Shown here piece by piece: positions 11,201 through 20,820 of a stretch of DNA of 33,290 nt; within the stretch, counting starts at the first letter, position 1, and every line of letters starts with the position of its first letter. This DNA is from Phallusia fumigata (taxonomy: Eukaryota; Chordata; Ascidiacea; Phlebobranchia; Ascidiidae). Made by a program: the position numbers and the translations under genes. A model generated the notes under the pieces. That model was not told where the DNA came from, did no database searches, and was given only the letters and a program-made list of their open reading frames with translations. The stretch lies in contig QXVZ01020606.1 of NCBI GenBank assembly GCA_008931825.1, positions 1-33,290 of the forward strand, read 5' to 3'.

Positions 11201-12958
11201 CTCTGACTTTTCCAACATCATCAGGATGAATAAGGTCGTATAATAGGTGCCCGTTCCATTCAGCATGTGCCTGTGATGCAACATGAAAAAAAGAAAAGTC
11301 GTAAAAGCAACAGACAAAATAACTAAAACGTATACTTAACCTAGTGTTGTTTAAAAAACCAATTTAAAACATTGACTTTATTGAAAAAAACATAATTATT
11401 TGAAAACATAATTGATGCTGACTGCATAATTGCACAAAACTTAACCTGATTGAGTACGGCGGTCACAGTGTCTGAAACATAGACAACTTGGCTGGAATCG
11501 CATGCGGTAACGAAGAGAAATCCATCTGCAGCTTCAAGCACAAGATGCTTCAGTTCCTGCAGAAAATACACCATGATCAGTCAACCTCGTAAGGTTTAGA
11601 GCGTGTTTGCGTAGAAAACAACTTTTTGCTATTTAGTAGCACAAACCAATTTTATGCAAGAGCAAGTAGAGAGACATTGAGTTGTTACCTGGTCTGTGAG
11701 GAATGATGGTTTGAAGTTGTTTTCCATTCCACCTGCCATCGCACCTCGCAGGTTCTTCATGTGTGAAACAGCCATGCGCAGAATTGTCAGTTTGTCAGGT
11801 TTTCTGGTTAGCAAATTAAATGTTATCTTGTACACACCGTGAAAATACATTTTACAAATAAGTAGATAAAAGTAAAAGTAGATATTCAAGTAACAGTAAA
11901 AATTGTTAATCAAGTAACAGGTTTTACCTATTGGCTCAAGTAGCAATTCAGAGGTAGGACTTGTATCAAAAATATGATGTTAAGATCGATAAAAAGCTAA
12001 ACATGCACAAAATCACAAATTCTTCTAACCTGGCAAGTGCGCTACACGTAGGGACCATATCAGAAAGTTCAGTGATGTATGCTGTCATTTTGTTTCTTCG
12101 TCTTCTTTCAATTTCAGAATGGTTTTCTCTCGCAAACTTTTCCTTTTCTTTTTGTGACATATCTTCAATACTTTTTCTGGAAAAAAGTGATGATGTACAA
12201 TAAAATGTTTTTAATGTGCTTGTTTCCAAGTTTTCAAAAATTTTTTTGATTAAAAAAATTGAAATGCATGTTACGAAAGACCTTTTCAAAAATTAAATTT
12301 CTGATGTATCTTATTTGGAATGGTATCAATATTGGCAAACATTCTTACACACAGAAACTATTATAAAATGACTGAAAACTTTACCTCAATGACATCATAA
12401 TGAAAAACAGGCTTTAGCAATAGTACTGACTGCATAAACCACTGGCACAAACTGTCAACATTTTCGAAATGTACAATATGTTGAGAAACTGCAGCAAACA
12501 TGGTTCAACAAGTGACAGATCATTAGTCAAATCTGTTGTTACTCAGAAGTGGGCTCGTCGCGATTATGAAATGCCATCCTCGTGACATATCCTGTCTGAC
12601 TGTCACTCTCTTCTCCTGCTGCTGCTGTTTTCCTTACTCTCCTTACCGCCATCTCTACTTTCTCTGGCAGAAGAAGTAATCTACTTTGCATATAGCCGAC
12701 GTAACCTAGCTTACAACTCTGTTGTGAGGCTCATTTGAAATGTCAAGCAGACCTCTATATAAAGCAGTTATTATGTGCTGCAAACATGTCACTTTGTTTT
12801 GTGCCATGTTTTCTATTTATAAATTATCTGTCTGAAATTGCATTGTTAACAAGATTTAGGAAATTACTGCCAGTTAATAGTCAGTGCCAGAAATATTACA
12901 GTTTGAAAACCTTTACTTTTTAAGATAATTAGTAATTTAACACTTACTCTGAATCCAT
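5203..12958 (-). CDS. ARNT: Aryl hydrocarbon receptor nuclear translocator (bHLH-PAS)
   Basis: Nuclear transcription factor, the general dimer partner of AHR, HIF-alpha and SIM-type bHLH-PAS proteins. Coding exons in transcript order: 12958-12948, 12176-12030, 11803-11689, 11556-11446, 11270-11168, 10878-10725, 10053-9873, 9551-9417 (or its duplicate 8641-8507), 7948-7853, 7786-7656, 7582-7446, 7148-7102, 7034-6923, 6633-6515, 5301-5203. All phases fit, giving 565 residues. Basic region [16 protein letters not shown] at 19-34, then helix-loop-helix to about 80. PAS-A from about 92 ([16 protein letters not shown]), with the ARNT-specific [16 protein letters not shown] at about 166-181. PAS-B at about 285-395 ([11 protein letters not shown]). 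The 396-565 tail is rich in Gln, Pro, Ala and Tyr and fits a transactivation region; it ends [12 protein letters not shown]. Shorter than human ARNT (789), mostly in the tails. BMAL-type identity is less likely given the near-exact bHLH and PAS-A match to ARNT. Exon 1 is tiny (MDS plus two bases), so the N-terminus is the least certain part. Confidence 0.95.
5392..5858. repeat. Unmerged allelic overlap around N at 5625, with possible hAT-derived repeat
   Basis: Bases 5392-5624 and 5626-5858 are near-identical head-to-tail copies separated by one N, in the last ARNT intron. They differ at a handful of positions (for example AGGGTGG versus AGAGTGG), as alleles would. Near the start of each copy is a GTGGTTCTCAACC-like motif followed by TATGGAACTC (5421 and 5653 onward). 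It resembles the termini of some hAT elements, but I find no matching inverted end, so that part is weak. Confidence 0.75.
8162..9971. repeat. Unmerged allelic overlap around N at 9062 (about 900-bp copies)
   Basis: Bases 8162-9061 and 9063-9971 are head-to-tail copies of the same ARNT segment, meeting at one N. Each contains the 135-bp PAS-B exon (8507-8641 and 9417-9551). The first copy also contains the 3' 99 bp of the preceding exon (8963-9061), cut off by the N; the second has it complete (9873-10053). Across the 234 shared exon bases I count six differences, all synonymous, while the introns carry substitutions and indels. This is the pattern of two haplotypes. Confidence 0.92.
12543..12652 (-). 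CDS. ARNT: Possible alternative first coding exon of ARNT
   Basis: Within ARNT intron 1, the minus strand has a pyrimidine-rich acceptor (CTTCTTCTGCCAG), 11 nt of leader, then ATG GCG. The frame runs 36 codons ([20 protein letters not shown] onward) and ends ...TCTGA followed by GTAACA. It stops after GA, the same phase as the tiny exon at 12958-12948, so joining to the exon at 12176 gives the same Glu-Lys-Ser-Ile junction. The segment is basic then acidic, as ARNT N-termini before the bHLH often are, but residue-level similarity is weak. It could be a trans-spliced or alternative-promoter start giving a 598-residue isoform. Without transcripts it remains a candidate; the true main start could be either exon. 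Confidence 0.45.
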
Positions 12959-15900
12959 GTTGCTGTAGTTGGCTTTAACAGGTATTTTGTAAAGATAGGT
13001 AAAACACTTCAATTAGAAACCTTTTTAAAACAACACCTGAAATATCATATTGGCATATTCAGTTTGAGAAAAATGATAAACAACAATTTTGTATGAAATG
13101 AATGTGAAATTAGTGTTACTGCAACATTGCACAAAAAACAAGGTATTTTTTAAAGGTGTGAAAGTTTAAAAAAATTGCCATAGCAGGAAAAAGGGGAAGT
13201 TTGATATCACTGGAAATAAATACTAGCTTGTGCTATGCCAAGTGCTTGTTTATAATGATATAAAAATCATTTTTAAATAGTTACAGAAATAATTAATTAG
13301 ATATTTATTCAAGTATTTTCTTTTCTAATAACTATGCAATCACAACCTGAAAATATAAAAAGTTTATCATCTGAAAATCTCAAAAAGTCAAAGCAGCCAA
13401 AACATTCTTACAAAGACAAGACAAATGAATTACCCAAATCCTATTAAAATATTTTAACACTGTCATCAGAAGTTTGGCAGAAACAGCATCTCCAAGTAAA
13501 TAAAAAGTATTGTAACATAAAAGTCAGCCAAAAAGTTGCCTTTGAAAAAGTTGGTAGGACTTCCAATACATCAGCAGCAATAATTTAATAAAGATGATTA
13601 ATATCAAAATTGTATTTACTGAAACAAAAGCAAAAAGCTACATAACAAACACACTTAACTTCTTTATGCAGTACATTAATACCTTGGCATCAAGTTTAAA
13701 AACATTTTTTTTTGATGATTCAAATACCATGCTGCATGCCATCCTATGTCAGATTTATTTCCTGCAGCATAATGCATATTAAGTAAGTTTAACCCCAGTC
13801 ATAAAAAAGATACATTCTGTTGTAAACTGAAGTACTTTCTGTGATAAAGCATGTCAAAAAATGTGGGCGTAGGCCGAGGGTGCAACGCCAGTGAAGAAAT
13901 TACACCTTGATGATGTAATTTTGAAATTAAAATGTATTGGGCTTCTGCGCATTTGTTTGATTTTAAAAAAATGTTGTTTATAAAACTGGTCCAAAAATAA
14001 AAAGGCGTTAATGTTAAAAAAAACAAGCTTCCTGCACATTAAAAAATACCTTTTAATCCAATCACACACTCCATTCACATGACTTAACTCAACTTATACC
14101 AAACTTTCAGTTTTATCAAACAAAACCTCGTTGGCTCGTAAAACGATTGGGTAACGTGATTAACAGGATCACGACAAACAATGTCCACTTCATACTGCTG
14201 ACGCGCCACACCAACGCAATGCAAATTTGCGAACACAAGAGGTTAGAAAGCAGCATGTGGTTTTCAGCAAATAGAACAAGTTTGGCAATCGACCTCTGTC
14301 TACTTCGCCAAAATTTTGTCAGAATTGGGGTAAACAAGTCCAGCTAATTATTTAGTTTATCCAATGAGAGTAACATATTTTCAAAGACAGAAAATAAAGG
14401 TTTTTTTTTTTGTTTTTTGTTTTGGACATTTTTGGTTTTTTTTCTGTTTTTAAAACAAAAACAATAGTCATCAACAGATCAACAAATGTTTCACCATTAC
14501 ATCACATCTGTTCGCACAAAACGGTATTGGAAGAAAAGGTATTTACTGGTGATGGTATTTCATGCACAGCTAACAGATTTATGTCATATTTATGCCAGTT
14601 TAAACGGATGCAAAAGACATACAGCTGAAAATACACCGAAATAAAATAAAGTATGGGTCCCATGAAATAGTGCAACTGTGGCATATCCACGACCTATCAA
14701 AGCTGGACTTGAATACGAGTAGCGGGAATGGCAGCAGGACAGGTGTGGGCAATGGGTGGGTGCCATTGGGTTAAGAAAAAATTAAAGGTAGGCAACAATC
14801 GCTAAACAGAGTTGTCNAAAATACACCGAAATAAAATAAAGTATGGGCCCCATGAAATAGTGCAACTGTCGCATATCCACGACCTATCAAGGCTGGACCA
14901 TTTAACAATGGCATGATAAGTTGCGATTATAATTGAATACGAGTAGCGGGAATGGCAACACGACAGGTGTGGGCAATGGGTGGGTGCCATTGGGTTAAGA
15001 AAAAATTAAAGGTAGGCAACAACAATCGCTAAACAGAGTTGTCGTAATAATTACAGCAGCGTTAAAAAATTGGGTTTTAATTTCCTGTGCTAACTCTCTG
15101 CAACGATTCAATGACTTGGGACGGGAATGATTCATGAGAAAAAGACTACGAGTTAAAAGAAATTAGGAACCGCGGGAATAAGGTAACCTAAAATAAAACG
15201 CACCTATTCCTATTTGTTTGCATTTTTAACTTAAAAGTGTGTTTCGGACAACTTCGATACTCCATGCTTCTTCGAAGGTAAATAAGGAACTGCAGAAAAC
15301 ACATTTATTACAACACAAAAAATTCAAAATAAAAAATATCGCATAAATGTGTGACATGTATAGCACTTATTCTAAGTATTGCATGTGCCACAATATATAA
15401 TACTTGAGGTTCATCATGACTGCGATACTTGCATGTTTTGAAATGGTTCGCTTTTAAAGCATCTTCCGTGATCAGATTTTCGTATGATTCCTTCCGTACT
15501 TAACTGTTTACTGGCGGTAAAAAGCAAGTATTGGCTGGCAGGTTCCAAAATCCCGTTGCGTGATGTGAATATAGTGTTGGTATTTTATTGTCGATACAAT
15601 TAATTGCGTATAATGTTAGCAGTTCGAGGTGGGATGATAAACAATTTTAATTCGCCAAATACAACGCACAGTTCATTTTGCATTCGAAAAAACGAAATTA
15701 ATTTGTATCACTTTCTAAACAAACCACTCATTTTCGCTCTGTTATTGTTGACTTTTCAAACATAATTTAACAGTGTAAAAAGTTTGGCAAGTTACCCAGA
15801 TAAGATTTTTTGGTTGCTCGTGCTCTTGAAACGAAGGTAACGCACAAAAAATAAATATCAATCACTGAATACTTCAAACTTACTGATGTGTTCAATTTTA

Positions 15901-16575
15901 GCCCCATCAAATGCAACGGTATTATTGAAATATGTTGCCAACTCGTTTTACCCGGCGCTTTAATTCTGTGCGCAAGGAAATTGTATTAAGGCGTTTAAAA
16001 AACGGCAAGTTTCAACTTTCAACAGAGGACGTATAAGGTAAAAAATAACCTAAAACTGATTCAATGTCAAAACGGACTTTTTACCCCATCAAAGAAATGC
16101 GTTTGGAGGTAGTACAAGTGCATCTTCGATCCAGCTAAAATGAAATTCTGGCAAAATGAATATTGTGCAATTTTTAAGTGGTGGAAAAATTTTTTTCCTT
16201 CTGTAGCAAAATTGTTTTTGGTCACATGTGTGTCAAAAAAGGGTACAAAACTGTTTTCACATAAACGCTATTTTGTGTAAAAGTTGCCTTTAATCTGACT
16301 CTGGAAACTGTATAACATATGCAACATCTTTCAATAAATTTTTAAGGGATTTTTGATTCATAAAAAACATGACAAAATGGTGACAAATGCAGAGTGACAA
16401 GGGGGTACTAATTTTGGTGGAAAAACATGGGTGGGAAAATCAAAAACACAATCACATCATGTTGTTGACAGTAAAACTTCACCTTGACTTTTACACTAGC
16501 AGACAGCAAGTATGCCCCAGCTGCTCATTAAAATAACCATACATGTTCCAAAAGTACAGGTATCCGCTTGCCATT
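12959..16575. other. Gene-poor region upstream of ARNT
   Basis: About 3.6 kb between the ARNT start (-) and the stop of the coiled-coil gene (-). It should hold the ARNT promoter and the 3' UTR of the coiled-coil gene. It is AT-rich with short chance frames; I find no coding exon, tRNA or clear promoter motif. A T-rich tract runs about 14400-14455, and a contig-overlap duplication at 14628-15043 is listed separately. The plus strand has short ATG-plus-donor pieces (for example near 15264) that lead nowhere recognisable. Confidence 0.5.
14628..15043. repeat. Unmerged allelic overlap around N at 14817, with 34-bp indel
   Basis: Bases 14628-14816 and 14818-15043 are two copies of one sequence joined by a single N. 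The second copy carries an extra 34 bp (14899-14932), an extra AAC unit near its end and scattered substitutions. Both start AAAATACACCGAAATAAAA and end GCTAAACAGAGTTGTC. Allelic indel polymorphism at an unmerged join is the simplest reading. Confidence 0.88.
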
Positions 16576-17633
16576 TCAGCTTGGCAGGTTTAACAGTTCA
16601 ACATGGGATTGCAATTCCTGTTTTTACAAAAGATGGTAAGTTTGAGTTAAAGTTTTGAATACAGCATTGCCAAGTAAATATTTACCTGTTCATGGAGATC
16701 ATATTTTTGAGGAGACATATTGCATTGATATTCTAATTCACTGGCTTGCATTTCCAGGTATTCAAAATATCTAAATAACAGTTATAAATTTACTTAACGT
16801 TTTTTGGGCATTTTACATGATTGTGCAAATTAACATGTGACCTGCTACAACACACCATTGCATTTCACTGTCATCCAGTTGTTATACTTACGACTCAGTT
16901 ATACATTCCAAATTTTGTTCCACATCAGATATAACCTCTTTGTCCTGCAAACATGAAAGTAAACCTTCAACCCATGATATTAGGTACACCTAATACGGTT
17001 TTACTAACGCTTTGAAGTCAAAGTCACTACCAGTGCAAGTACCTTTTCGAGGTTAAGATGCAATGTTTCCATCATTTCAAGAACATAGTCAGTGTCTGCA
17101 GCACTGGAAGAGGTAGCTTTCTTGCAATACACAACAGAACACTTTAAAGGAAAGAAAAACAAAACAAAAACAAACCCACTTGTTGCTGTAGGTATTCCTT
17201 AATATCCGCTTTTAGTGCTTTAAACTTTTCATACTCCTTTTCTTGTATAGCCTTGTGCAAACTGTCAACTTCTAATGCAGATCTTGAAATGTACAACAAA
17301 CAAATTAGTTTTGTAGATTAATAACAAATGCACGTAAACTAAGGCATTTTGTTCTCTGCAGACACTCAATATATTGTTACAATTAAAAATCACATCATAT
17401 GGGCGTCTACCAATAAACACTTCATATCAAAGTTTACTAGTCATTAAAAGCCTTTTTAGCTCAGAAATTTAATCAAACCCATACCCTACATTGATGCAAA
17501 AATTTTGCACATGCATACGTATAAATAAATGTTACCTTAGTTGGGAAGGAAACAGCTTCTGAAAGTCCTCTATGGACATATGAAACACACTCTCTGGATT
17601 GTAAAGCAATTTTCTTAATAATTTTTCAGTCAT
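16576..17633 (-). CDS. Small coiled-coil protein, unrecognised
   Basis: Exons in transcript order: 17633-17536 (ATG ACT GAA AAA), 17282-17180, 17120-17043, 16944-16892, 16770-16686, 16617-16576 (TGA). All GT-AG junctions keep one frame, giving 152 residues. The start MTEKLLRKLLYNPESVFHMS looks globular and helical. From about residue 34 the chain is charged heptad-like helix (HKAIQEKEYEKFKALKADIK, then VLEMMETLHLNLEKDKEVIS), so a coiled-coil dimer or complex subunit is likely. No signal peptide or membrane span. I do not recognise the family; size and layout are like those of small kinetochore or vesicle-complex subunits, but that is only analogy. It lies just downstream of WDR61 on the same strand, with an acceptor 31 nt before its ATG and no obvious own promoter, suggesting co-transcription. 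Confidence 0.78.
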
Positions 17634-17824
17634 TGTAAGACCGGAATCTTTAATAGTCTTGACTCTACAAAGCAAAATATTCATTACAACAACATTGGGT
17701 AAATGCGAAAACAAAAGCACACTAAATCATTGAACTATCACATATTACTGTCACAATAAAAAAATCTAGCTTTGTGCTTTGGCATCAGCAATCAATATTT
17801 TTCGAAATGCAACTACATGGGGTC
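17634..17824 (-). promoter_or_regulatory. Intercistronic region with probable trans-splice acceptor
   Basis: Between the WDR61 stop (TAG at 17825-17827) and the coiled-coil gene start there are 191 bp. On the minus strand the acceptor TTTTGCTTTGTAG ends at 17665, followed by a 31-nt leader and the ATG at 17633. No upstream exon of the coiled-coil gene is visible in the 160 bp before it, and no AATAAA follows the WDR61 stop. This is the arrangement expected for a downstream operon gene receiving a spliced leader. A distant first exon upstream of or inside WDR61 is the alternative. Confidence 0.5.
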
Positions 17825-18742
17825 CTATATAGGGCAATCATAAATATGGACAGACTTGTCATCTGACACTGAGACAATTTTTGAACCATTGTTATTGTAG
17901 CAGCATGACCACACTTGGTCTCTATGTTCATAGAATGTGTTGACACATTGTCTAGTGCTGCCGTCCCAAATTTTCACACTCTTGTCGGATGAACAGGATG
18001 CAAAATGAACATTGTCAGGACAAAAAGCAACATCAAGCACCCATGAAGCATGACCACTGAGTGTGTGTATAAAAGTTGCATTCTTCACATCATATACTTT
18101 GATTTGTCCATCATCTGATGCTGTTGCAAGACGGTGTGAGTCAGGAGAAAACGCTAAAGACCGAATAGGCATAGCATGACCCTCCAAAGTATGCAACAAT
18201 CTCTGACTTGCAACATCAAATACCTTGATAATACCATCCATGGCACCACAAGCAACATACTTCCCATCTGGACTGTAGGCAATGCTTAAAGTAAACCTGC
18301 CTCTGGTATCCAACTCCACCTCATTTCTGCCATCATCAACATTGATTATTATAATTTTTCCACTTTGACCACCTGTTGCAATATGATTCCCACCAGGTGA
18401 GAATGCAACAGTCCAGGTTTCCACTGTTCCACCATCAATTGCACGAAGTTGTTTTCCAGACTCAAGATCCCACAGTCTTATATGAGCATCCAGTGAGCTA
18501 GATGCTGCAATGGTGCCTGATGGGTTGATGGCGACTGACAAAATACCTAGTCTGTGACCTTCTAAAACCCACTTAAGTTCAAGCTGCTCATCCACCCATT
18601 TCCAACACTTTACCTTGTCATCAAGAGCACCTGTAACAATATGTTCAGTGCCATCTTTTTCACTTTTGCCCCATGCACATGCCCAAATGTCATCTTCATG
18701 TGCCTGCTCCTGCTTGAATAGTATGCTGTACTGGGTGCTCAT
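17825..18742 (-). CDS. WDR61: WD repeat protein 61 / SKI8 (PAF1 and SKI complex subunit)
   Basis: A seven-bladed WD40 propeller of 305 residues, the same length as vertebrate WDR61 (SKIC8). It acts as scaffold in the cytoplasmic SKI complex (3'-5' mRNA decay with the exosome) and in the nuclear PAF1 transcription elongation complex. The family's N-terminus is clear ([20 protein letters not shown]), as are the conserved blades [57 protein letters not shown] and [15 protein letters not shown], ending HIYDCPI. The chosen ATG at 18742 aligns with the family start; the open frame extends 13 codons further upstream but crosses a splice acceptor and so is not coding. The whole coding region is one exon, unlike the neighbouring ARNT and STOML2. 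Confidence 0.97.
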   Translation of the reverse strand: MSTQYSILFKQEQAHEDDIWACAWGKSEKDGTEHIVTGALDDKVKCWKWVDEQLELKWVLEGHRLGILSVAINPSGTIAASSSLDAHIRLWDLESGKQLRAIDGGTVETWTVAFSPGGNHIATGGQSGKIIIINVDDGRNEVELDTRGRFTLSIAYSPDGKYVACGAMDGIIKVFDVASQRLLHTLEGHAMPIRSLAFSPDSHRLATASDDGQIKVYDVKNATFIHTLSGHASWVLDVAFCPDNVHFASCSSDKSVKIWDGSTRQCVNTFYEHRDQVWSCCYNNNGSKIVSVSDDKSVHIYDCPI

Positions 18743-18768
18743 GATTTGCGAACAAGTTACAAAAACCT
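18743..18768 (-). promoter_or_regulatory. Splice acceptor and 24-nt leader of WDR61
   Basis: On the minus strand, TTTGTTTCTTGTGCAG ends at 18767 and is followed by a 24-nt leader (18766-18743) before the WDR61 ATG. Such a strong acceptor so close to the start implies either a 5' UTR intron or spliced-leader addition. Confidence 0.55.
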
Positions 18769-19785
18769 GCACAAGAAACAAAAAATGTAAAAATTTTTGC
18801 TACGATTTAACATGGATCAGTTAGTAATGAAAAAATAAGAACTAACTATAGCTTTGATCAACTATTTTTGAATCGATGTGTACTTTAAATGAGAATAGCA
18901 TGGAGTGGCTTTTTGTTTTTTTGTTGTTAACTTTTTGTTATGATGGTCAATTTTAATCAGGTAAACGATCTGCCATTGCCAAATTACTCAATTTGTGTCG
19001 CGTCAGTAGTCAGTACTATGCACTCTTCCTTTTGGCCACTAAACAAAGTTTTAAGGAAAGCTTTTGCGTGCTGAAAACAGTGAAGAGCATGTTGTTCAAT
19101 GCCAAAAGCCTAATCCAAACTTTGGTGGGTAATCCAAACATGTGCCACACAATTTAGAACCACAGCTGTGGGATACATAAAAATAAAATGCCGCAGCGGT
19201 CCGCACTTTGGACATCATGGAGTAACAAAGGTAAAATCGTGCTTTGCAAAAGGTTTGATTCGAATTATCATCAGAATAGACTCCTAAAGACGCAGGGCAA
19301 ACCACGTCTGGTAATTTCCAGAAAACTCCACACATAGGGGCAATTGCAAACAGTTGGGCTGGCTAATGGCTTGGCCTGCCTCGCTGCTGCCGCCGGCGCC
19401 ATTAAGCTGCATCATTAAGTTGCAAAATTACACTTAGCAATAAAATATAACAAAGCTGATGTACCGCTTTAATCACATAACCGCAAAGAATTAATTTGAA
19501 TTTAGGGCACCTGTGAAAATTTACCCGCAAATCACAAATCCTTCACCTCGATCATTTTGTCAACGGTTTTCAAAACAGAGTGGCGAAGAACAACAATCAC
19601 CATCAAAAACACGCGCAAAAATTACCGGGCCAGTAGATTCGTGTAAGTTTTTTATTTTGCCTCCGCAGCAGCAGCCGAAAGCCCCAACACCAACAACCGT
19701 TTTTTGCCTTAATTTGCATAAATGTATTACAGATGTTGGAGTAAACCTGCATGCCATCATAAAAACCCCACCGAGGAAAGGAAAA

Positions 19786-20223
19786 ATGCCCGACAGAAAA
19801 AAGGTTTCGGCCAAAGGCCGGTAAGCTTCAGCATTGGAGCCATTCGGGCTTTTCCTTGAATACAGAGGCATGAAAGAGTCGCAGGTTGCCGGACCGCTGG
19901 TTTGGGCAACTGAATGCAGTCAATAAACTAGCTTCGTGACCAATTCTTTGAAAATTAGTAGCTTTCCGCACCTCTGAAACGGTAATGTTCCTAGTAATGT
20001 GTTTTATGAAGGGGGCTACTCAAAAACTTACAAAACAACGAATAGTTCGCGTCATACCTTTCTTTATTGATTTAAAAAACTCCTATAAAAAGGTAAGTTG
20101 TTTCAAAGAAGACAAGTCAAGACAAAAATGTAAAAGTTTATATTTATGGTTTTTTTAATCGTTTTTACTTTTTCTTGCGTTGCAAGCTTGACAAAAAGCC
20201 AAGCTCCTGCGTACACCGGGTAA
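19786..20223 (+). other. Candidate two-exon small basic ORF (speculative)
   Basis: ATG CCC GAC at 19786 opens MPDRKKVSAKG plus two bases and meets a good donor (CCG|GTAAGC) at 19821. A very strong acceptor (TTTTTACTTTTTCTTGCGTTGCAAG) ends at 20186. Joining them keeps frame: a further 11 codons, then TAA at 20221-20223, for a 23-residue Lys/Arg-rich peptide. The acceptor recurs in the duplicated copy (exon from 20522) with one Ala-to-Pro change. It could be the first exon of a larger gene, a non-coding transcript, or chance. The N-terminus faintly recalls basic chromatin proteins; I would not name it. Confidence 0.2.
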
Positions 20224-20637
20224 ATACGCTGTTAAAGAGACGGTGACAGCGGAAGTTTTATTGCAAAACATAAATAGATACCCCGTTGTAGTGTCCGTTG
20301 TTNAAACGGTAATGTTCCTAGTAATGTGTTTTATAAAGGGGGCTACTCAAAAACTTTAACGCAAAACAACGAATAATTCGCGTCATACCTTTCTTTATTG
20401 ATTTAAAAAACTCCTATAAAAAGTAAAGGTAAGTTGTTTCAAAGAATACAAGTCAAGACAAAAATGTAAAAGTTTGTATTTTTGGTTTTTTAATCGTTTT
20501 TACTTTTTCTTGCGTTGCAAGCTTGACAAAAAGCCAAGCTCCTCCGTACACCGGGTAAATACGCTGTTAAAGAGACGGTGGTAGCGGAAGTTTTATTGCA
20601 AAACATAAATAGATACCCCGTTGTAGTGTCCGTTGTT
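19977..20637. repeat. Unmerged allelic overlap around N at 20303
   Basis: Bases 19977-20302 and 20304-20637 are near-identical copies joined by a single N. Both start AAACGGTAATGTTCC and end GTGTCCGTTGTT. They differ by small indels (for example ACTTACAAAACAAC versus ACTTTAACGCAAAACAAC) and substitutions, as alleles do. Confidence 0.88.
20592..20597 (-). terminator. Candidate polyadenylation signal of STOML2
   Basis: AATAAA on the minus strand (TTTATT on the plus), 224 nt beyond the STOML2 stop codon and the first such hexamer after it. It is repeated in the duplicated allelic copy at 20257-20262. Confidence 0.5.
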
Positions 20638-20820
20638 CAACTACGAATTGTTTAAAAAACATCCTTTTTTCGATGTGTAACGAATTGTACTTAAAACGCG
20701 AACAACAACCATTTGCGCACGAACGCACATTTGCTTGTGCACCGAAATCATTCGACATAACGCGCTTACACAAACAGCGTTACTTAAAGTTACAAAATTT
20801 TGTTTGAACACAAAACAGTA

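Larger units (their letters stand above)
18769..20820. other. Intergenic region between WDR61 start and STOML2 stop
   Basis: About 2 kb. It should contain the WDR61 promoter and the STOML2 3' UTR. A locally GC-rich patch (CTGCCGCCGGCGCC, about 19385-19400) stands out from the AT-rich background. Overlapping open frames of about 100 codons exist on both strands at 19513-19871; neither is recognisable. A possible plus-strand first exon and an assembly duplication in this interval are listed separately. Confidence 0.45.

Noticed and set aside
15556..15562. TTGCGTG, a match to the AHR/ARNT response core, upstream of ARNT
   Set aside because: A single 7-bp match 2.6 kb from the start codon is expected by chance in this much DNA.
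18743..18781. Thirteen extra N-terminal codons for WDR61
   Set aside because: They cross a strong splice acceptor, and the family N-terminus aligns with the ATG at 18742.
19619..19672. A 26-nt GTAAGT...CCGCAG intron-like stretch within a plus-strand frame
   Set aside because: It is too short for a spliceosomal intron, and the surrounding frame has no recognisable product.
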